NCBI RefSeq assembly: GCF_041914405.1
Contig: NZ_JAYSDK010000032.1
Coordinates: forward strand, 1 to 64,000
Direction: 5' to 3'
DNA from: Zoogloea sp041914405
GTDB taxonomy: Bacteria; Pseudomonadota; Gammaproteobacteria; Burkholderiales; Rhodocyclaceae
Length of the DNA: 64,000 bases
Under the pieces are notes generated by a model. That model was not told where the DNA came from and did no database searches. It was given only the letters and a program-made list of their open reading frames with translations. Made by a program: the position numbers and the translations under genes. Shown here piece after piece: positions 59,527-64,000 of this stretch (its first letter is position 1; every line of letters begins with the position of its first letter).

Positions 59527-60062
59527 ACCAACCTACCGCACGCTATACCGGCCCCGCCATCGCGGCCCACTGGCTGATCGCCATCCTGATCCTGGCGGCC
59601 TTCCCGCTGGGCCTCTACATGCACGGCCTGCCGCTGTCGCCGAACAAGCTCAAGCTGTACTCCTATCACAAGTGGATCGGCATGACGGTGCTGCTGCTGT
59701 TCGTGCCGCGCATCCTGTGGCGCCTCACCCATCGCCCGCCGGCACCGCTGCCGATGCCGGCCTGGCAGCACAAGATCGCCGAGGGCACCCATCACCTGCT
59801 GTACCTGCTGATGTTCCTGGTGCCGCTGTCCGGCTGGCTGATGAGTTCGGCCAAGGGCTTCCAGGTGGTGTATTTCGGCGTGCTGCCGATCCCCGACCTG
59901 ATCGGCAAGGACAAGGAGCTGGGCGAACTGCTCGAGGAGATGCACGAAGTCCTGAGCTGGTCGCTGATGACCCTGGTCGGCCTGCATCTGGCCGGCGCCC
60001 TCAAGCACCACATCATCGACAAGGACAGCACCCTGCGCCGCATGCTGCCCTTCGGCAAGTAA
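59523..60062 (+). CDS. Cytochrome b561
   Basis: The 179-residue membrane protein has four helices and the haem-b histidines expected for bacterial b561 (IAAHWLIA, YSYHKWIGM, GTHHLLYLL, LVGLHLAGALKHH). These proteins pass electrons between quinol and other carriers, and E. coli CybB (YodB/YceJ) can use superoxide or quinol. The pairing of b561 with YceI downstream is the same as in E. coli yceJ-yceI. Confidence 0.93.
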   Translation: MNQPTARYTGPAIAAHWLIAILILAAFPLGLYMHGLPLSPNKLKLYSYHKWIGMTVLLLFVPRILWRLTHRPPAPLPMPAWQHKIAEGTHHLLYLLMFLVPLSGWLMSSAKGFQVVYFGVLPIPDLIGKDKELGELLEEMHEVLSWSLMTLVGLHLAGALKHHIIDKDSTLRRMLPFGK

Positions 60063-60093
60063 GCCGCCCCATACAACTATCAGGAGAGCCCCC

Positions 60094-60669
60094 ATGAAGA
60101 TTCGTCACATCGCCCTGCCCGCCGCCGCCCTGCTGCTGGCCGGCGCCGCCCACGCCGTGGAGTTCAAGCAAGTGGACGCCGCCAAAAGCAGCCTCGCCTT
60201 CAGCTCAAAGCAGATGGGCGTGCCGGTGCCCGGCAGCTTCAAGAGGTTCAACGCGCAGCTGGCCTTCGACCCGGCCAAACCGACCGCCGCCAGCACCGTG
60301 CTTGAGATCGACCTGGCCAGCATCGACGCCGGCTCCAAGGACGCCAACGACGAAGTGGTCGGCAAGCAGTGGTTCAACGTGAAGGCCTTCCCCACCGCCA
60401 AATTCGTCTCCACCGGCGTCAAGGCCCTCGGCGGCAACCGCTTCGAGGCCGTCGGCAAGATGACCATCAAGGGCCAGACCCGCGACGTCACCGCCCCCTT
60501 CACCTTCAAGCAGGACGGCACCAACGGCGTCTTCGACGGCGGCTTCGTGCTCAAGCGCATGGACTTCAACATCGGCGAAGGTCCGTGGTCCGACGTCAGT
60601 GCCGTCGCCAACGAAATCGAAATCAAGTTCCACGTCGTGGCCGCCCCGGCAGCCGCGGCGAAGAAGTAA
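60094..60669 (+). CDS. YceI family periplasmic lipid-binding protein (copy 1)
   Basis: The 191-residue protein has a signal peptide (KIRHIALPAAALLLAGAAHA) and the YceI lipocalin-like fold, which in known structures binds polyisoprenoids such as ubiquinone-8. Blocks seen are SSLAFSSKQMGVPVPGSFKR, DAGSKDANDEVVGKQWFNV and MTIKGQTRDVTAPFTF. CAGGAGA precedes the ATG. It follows b561 by 31 bases. Confidence 0.93.
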   Translation: MKIRHIALPAAALLLAGAAHAVEFKQVDAAKSSLAFSSKQMGVPVPGSFKRFNAQLAFDPAKPTAASTVLEIDLASIDAGSKDANDEVVGKQWFNVKAFPTAKFVSTGVKALGGNRFEAVGKMTIKGQTRDVTAPFTFKQDGTNGVFDGGFVLKRMDFNIGEGPWSDVSAVANEIEIKFHVVAAPAAAAKK

Positions 60670-60707
60670 GCCCCAACCCCAAACCTCACACAAAACGGAG
60701 AATCAGC

Positions 60708-61274
60708 ATGAAGAAACTCGCCACCCTGGCCATTGCCGCCGCCCTGTCGTCCGCCGCCTTTGCCGCGCCCGAGACCTACACCATCGAAGGCACCCACACC
60801 TACCCGCGCTTCGAGTACAGCCACTTCGGCTACTCCACCCAGCTGTCCCGCTTCGACAAGACCAGCGGCACCATCACCCTCGACCGCGCCACCAAGACCG
60901 GCTCCGTTGACGTGACCATCGACGCCACTTCGGTGGACTCCGGCTACCCGCTGTTCAACAGCCACCTGCAGGGCGAGGACTTCTTCGACACCGCCAAGTA
61001 CCCGACCATCACCTACAAGTCCACCAAGGTGAACTTCGACGGTGACAAGCCGGCCACCATCGAAGGCAACCTGACCGTCAAGGGCATCACCAAGCCGGTG
61101 ACCCTGACCGTCACCTCCTTCCACTGCATGGACCACCCGATGCTGAAGAAGCCGGCCTGTGGCGCCAACGCCACGGCGACCATCAAGCGTACCGAGTTCA
61201 ACGCCGGCAAGTACGCCCCCTACGTCGGCGACGAGGTCAAGCTGACCATCGCCGTCGAGGCCTACAAGCCGTAA
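60708..61274 (+). CDS. YceI family periplasmic lipid-binding protein (copy 2)
   Basis: The 188-residue protein has a signal peptide (KKLATLAIAAALSSAAFAA) and is closer to E. coli YceI than copy 1: TIEGTHTYPRFEYSHFGYST, FDTAKYPTITYKSTK, GNLTVKGITKPVTLTV and the cysteine pair in FHCMDHPMLKKPACG. A GGAG site precedes the ATG at 60708. It ends the operon ahead of a strong terminator. Confidence 0.95.
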   Translation: MKKLATLAIAAALSSAAFAAPETYTIEGTHTYPRFEYSHFGYSTQLSRFDKTSGTITLDRATKTGSVDVTIDATSVDSGYPLFNSHLQGEDFFDTAKYPTITYKSTKVNFDGDKPATIEGNLTVKGITKPVTLTVTSFHCMDHPMLKKPACGANATATIKRTEFNAGKYAPYVGDEVKLTIAVEAYKP

Positions 61275-61310
61275 GGCCGCAGGGGCGCGCCCGCGCCTCC
61301 CGCTGGATCG

Positions 61311-61340
61311 ATGGGCACATCTTTCGGGATGTGCCCATTT
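61311..61340 (+). terminator. Terminator of the b561-YceI operon
   Basis: ATGGGCACATC and GATGTGCCCAT form an 11-bp perfect stem around a 6-base loop, followed by TTT, 36 bases after the second YceI stop. Confidence 0.9.
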
Positions 61341-61606
61341 TGGGCGAATTTTGACCACACCCCAGCGTACGGTCCGTATAATTATGGCTTAGCGTTCAAC
61401 ACGCCGAGCAGCGTTGCCCCAAGGGCAACGACCTTCCGGATTGATCTGTTTCTGTCCCATCTTCGTCGAGCATCGGGCACTGGCTGCCACGATTGCGTCG
61501 GCCACCCTTTATTCCCGCAGATCCTGTCCGCCCGAGCAGGCCGCCGCGCCCGCCCGTGCCCGCATGTTGAGCATCGATTCCTGCCTTCCGGAGGACACGC
61601 GACCCC
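61341..61606 (+). promoter_or_regulatory. Leader region of the acyltransferase gene with promoter-like elements
   Basis: A TATAAT at 61377-61382 has TTGACC (61351-61356) upstream, but the spacing is 20 bases, longer than ideal. A GGAGG site at 61590-61594 precedes the acyltransferase ATG. Nothing else recognisable occurs in this 266-base gap. Confidence 0.4.
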
Positions 61607-62725
61607 ATGCGCAGTGAAGCTCTAAGAATGCCGGCGATAGATGCCCTCAAGGCCATCGCCTGTGTATCCATCGTGCTGCACCATCTGGCCTTTTACGGGC
61701 CGATGGCCGATGTGGCCAAACCCCTGTTGCCGACCCTGATCGAGGGACTGGACGTCTATGCCCGCATGGCGGTGCAGATCTTCCTCGTCGTCTCCGGTTT
61801 CCTGTTCGCCTCCAAGTTCGCTCCCGACGGGCTGCCGACGCCAATCGTGCCGCTGTACGCCCTGCTGCAACGCTACACCCGCCTGGTGGTGCCTTACTCC
61901 GCCGCGCTGCTGATCGCCATCGGCTGTTCGGCGCTGGCCGGCCTGGTGATGGACCATCACTCCATCTCGTCGGTCCCCGACCTGCCCCGCCTGCTGGCGC
62001 ACGTGTTGCTGCTGCATGACCTGCTCGACCAGGAGGCTCTGTCGGCCGGCGTTTGGTACGTGGCCATCGACTTCCAGCTCTTTGCGCTGGCGATCCTGTT
62101 GCTGTGGCTGCCGAGCCGCCTCGGCGACCGTCACCCGGCCCTGCGCGCCGCCGCACCGCTGCTGATCACCGGCATGACCATCGCGTCCCTGTTCTACTTC
62201 AACCGGGATGCCTGGTGGGATGAAAGCGCGTTCTACTTCTTCGGCTCCTTCGGCTTGGGCATCATGGCCTGGTGGGCCTCCAGCCGGGAGCGTGCCGGCC
62301 GCTGGCTGGCCCTGCTGGCCCTGCTGGCCATCGCCGCACTGAGCGTGGACTTCCGCGGCCGCATCGCGCTTGCCGGCACCGTCGCGGTCTTCCTCGGCCT
62401 GGCGCGGTGGACCCACGTGCTGCACACCATGCCGCTGCCGGCCCCGCTGGCCCGCCTGAGCCGCATTTCCTACTCGGTGTTTCTGGTGCATTTCCCGCTG
62501 TGCCTGCTGGTCAATGCCGCCATCACCTATTTCTTCCCGACCAACCCGGTCATCAACGCGGCCGGCCTGCTCATCGCAGTGGCTGTCAGCATTGCAGGCG
62601 GGTCGGTGTTCTATCGCTGGGTCGAGAGCTACCCCTTCCCGACCCGCATGCGCCTGCTGTTCCCAGCCGGCGTCGTGGCCAGCGGCTGGCTGACCGCTCT
62701 GGCGGCCGCCAACCTGACGAACTGA
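61607..62725 (+). CDS. Membrane acyltransferase (acyltransferase 3 family)
   Basis: The 372-residue protein has about ten hydrophobic helices and the family start DALKAIACVSIVLHHLAFYG with the conserved His and the IFLVVSGFLFASKF block; ARLSRISYSVFLVHFPLCLL near the end is also typical. Such enzymes O-acylate surface glycans, LPS or periplasmic glucans. GGAGG lies 12 bases before the ATG at 61607; an ATG at 61628 is an alternative. The neighbours give no clue to its substrate. Confidence 0.9.
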   Translation: MRSEALRMPAIDALKAIACVSIVLHHLAFYGPMADVAKPLLPTLIEGLDVYARMAVQIFLVVSGFLFASKFAPDGLPTPIVPLYALLQRYTRLVVPYSAALLIAIGCSALAGLVMDHHSISSVPDLPRLLAHVLLLHDLLDQEALSAGVWYVAIDFQLFALAILLLWLPSRLGDRHPALRAAAPLLITGMTIASLFYFNRDAWWDESAFYFFGSFGLGIMAWWASSRERAGRWLALLALLAIAALSVDFRGRIALAGTVAVFLGLARWTHVLHTMPLPAPLARLSRISYSVFLVHFPLCLLVNAAITYFFPTNPVINAAGLLIAVAVSIAGGSVFYRWVESYPFPTRMRLLFPAGVVASGWLTALAAANLTN

Positions 62726-62798
62726 TCTTCGTCCGTTCCACACCTCGCCCGGCGGCGCGATCCGCTGCCGGGCCCTCCTCCCCGCCCCACACGTCTTC

Positions 62799-64000
62799 TC
62801 AGCCCTGCGCCAGCAGCGCCGCCTCGTCGACCTCGTCGATGCACTCCGGCTGCATGAAGCGCAGCGCGTAGTCCCGATACACTCCCGCCCGCACGAACAG
62901 CGCGAACAGTTCCGCGTCTATGTGCGCAGCGTCGCGCATGCGCGCCATGATCGCCATCGCCTCCGACAGGCGCTTGCCGCGCTTGTAGGGCCGGTCCACC
63001 GCGGTCAGCGCCTCGAAGATGTCGGCGATCGCAATCATCCGTGCCACCGGGCTCATCTCTTCCCGGCGCAGGCCGCGCGGATAGCCGCTACCGTCCATCT
63101 TCTCGTGGTGCCCGCCGGCGAGTTCCGGTACCGCCTTCAGGTGCCGCGGGAAAGGCAGCGCGGCAAGCATGCGGATGGTCTGCACGATGTGTTCGTTGAT
63201 CTTGTAGCGGTCCTCGTCGGTGAGGGTGCCACGGGCCACCGACAGGTTGGCCAACTCGCCGCGGTTGTAGAGCAGCTCCGGCACTGCCATCCGGAAGCCC
63301 CACGGGTTGTCTGCCGCGATCCGCTCCTCGGGCCGGCGCTCGATGCGGTGCTCGGGCTTGTCGGAGAGCAAGGCCTCCTGCACCGGTAGCGGTGTGGCCG
63401 GCTTGCGGCGCCGCTCGTCCTCCGAGACCCCGAGCCGGTCGTCAAGGGTGCGCAGCCAGGTCCGCCCGGCGATCTGACGCAGGCGCTCGATACGCTCCGG
63501 CGCCATCATCTCGCCGCCCTCGTTGCACGAAGCCACGAAGGCGAACTCCTCGTCGAGCTGCGCCCATTCATCGGCCAGCCGGGCACTCGCCTCAGCGGCG
63601 TCATCCCCATCGGCGATGGCCCGCCAGCAGGCGACCTGAGCATCACGCTTGAGCACCTCGAAGCGCATTCGAACCTCATGGATGCGGTCGTAGATCGTTT
63701 CCAGCTTGGTAGCCTTGTCCACCACGTATTCAGGCGTGGTCACCTTGCCGCAGTCGTGCAGCCAGGCCGCGATATGCACCGCTTCCCACTCCTCTTCGCT
63801 GAGGCAGAAGTCGCGGTACGGGCCGTCGGTTGCCGCGCAAGCCGCCCGCGCCAGCATCTTCGACAGCTCTGGCACCCGCGCGCAGTGGCCACCGGTGTAG
63901 GGGCTCTTGGCGTCGATGGCGCCAGCCAGCAGCCGGACGAAGGACTCGAACATCTGCTTCTGGGCGTGGATCAGACCCCGCGTCTCGACGGACACCGCCG
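62799..64000 (-). CDS. HD-GYP domain protein, C-terminal part (truncated by the window)
   Basis: HD-GYP proteins hydrolyse cyclic di-GMP. The visible 400 codons hold an HD domain beginning FVRLLAGAIDAKSPYTGGHCARV, the HD motif in WLHDCGKVTTPEYVVDKATK, an insert of about 150 residues (63.2-63.7 kb) and HHEKMDGSGYPRGLRREEM, the GYP-region signature. A GTG at 63995 could begin the frame, but the frame is open to the window edge and such proteins usually carry an N-terminal sensor, so the real start is probably outside. It is convergent with the acyltransferase gene. Confidence 0.85.
   Translation of the reverse strand, partial: AVSVETRGLIHAQKQMFESFVRLLAGAIDAKSPYTGGHCARVPELSKMLARAACAATDGPYRDFCLSEEEWEAVHIAAWLHDCGKVTTPEYVVDKATKLETIYDRIHEVRMRFEVLKRDAQVACWRAIADGDDAAEASARLADEWAQLDEEFAFVASCNEGGEMMAPERIERLRQIAGRTWLRTLDDRLGVSEDERRRKPATPLPVQEALLSDKPEHRIERRPEERIAADNPWGFRMAVPELLYNRGELANLSVARGTLTDEDRYKINEHIVQTIRMLAALPFPRHLKAVPELAGGHHEKMDGSGYPRGLRREEMSPVARMIAIADIFEALTAVDRPYKRGKRLSEAMAIMARMRDAAHIDAELFALFVRAGVYRDYALRFMQPECIDEVDEAALLAQG

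Noticed and set aside
61351..61382. Treating TTGACC...TATAAT as a firm promoter for the acyltransferase gene
   Set aside because: The 20-base spacer is outside the usual 16-18, so it is kept only as a tentative element.
61622..62743. 373-codon minus-strand frame opposite the acyltransferase gene
   Set aside because: Gln/Arg/Gly-rich translation typical of antisense shadows; the plus strand encodes a clear membrane enzyme.

Overview
The window looks like chromosomal DNA of a high-GC betaproteobacterium, most likely from the Rhodocyclales (Azoarcus/Azospira-like relatives). The support is its conserved blocks (hisBHAFIE-hinT-tatABC, petAB, mlaFEDACB, rpsU-yqeY-dnaG-rpoD) and a group I intron inside a tRNA-Ile(CAU) gene, the position known from Azoarcus. 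The genus cannot be fixed from the sequence alone.

Layout. 0-8.4 kb: cytochrome bc1 genes (petB end, petA), dacB, a DUF2237 gene, galE, a CoA-transferase, recR-ybaB-dnaX and the 4.5S SRP RNA. 8.4-12.8 kb: a CpxA/CpxR-like two-component system, a BepA-type periplasmic protease and a Spy/CpxP-like protein, tied together by exact GTAAA-N5-GTAAA boxes. 13-14.6 kb: an Lrp regulator and an orphan tssA. 14.7-23.4 kb: tatABC, hinT and nearly all the histidine pathway. 23.6-31.1 kb: rnk, murA, a BolA-like gene, an ABC exporter and the Mla lipid-transport operon. 31.3-37 kb: leuS, a small lipoprotein, lptE, holA and proA. 37-39 kb: a lower-GC stretch with an alkyltransferase, ybaK and an H-NS-like gene. 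39-46 kb: folB, plsY, tsaD and the macromolecular synthesis operon. 46.1-46.5 kb: the intron-split tRNA. 46.6-47.9 kb: dgkA, a group III truncated globin and tpx.

48.0-56.6 kb is the least explained part: a five-gene minus-strand operon with its own promoter, encoding four exported proteins that each carry two haem-c CXXCH motifs plus one lipoprotein of unknown family. Two of the dihaem proteins are tandem paralogues of the dihaem peroxidase-like family, one resembles the RoxA superfamily and one I do not recognise. This is the best candidate for an undescribed system, plausibly an extracytoplasmic redox or oxidation pathway. 56.8-61.3 kb: a LysR regulator divergent from an operon for an NmrA-like oxidoreductase, a DODA-type dioxygenase, cytochrome b561 and two YceI proteins. 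The window ends with a membrane acyltransferase and a truncated HD-GYP protein.

Most of the window is housekeeping: cell envelope (dacB, murA, mla, lptE, plsY, dgkA, tat, cpx), replication and repair (dnaX, holA, dnaG, recR) and amino-acid synthesis. The accessory flavour is concentrated in 37-39 kb and 48-61 kb.
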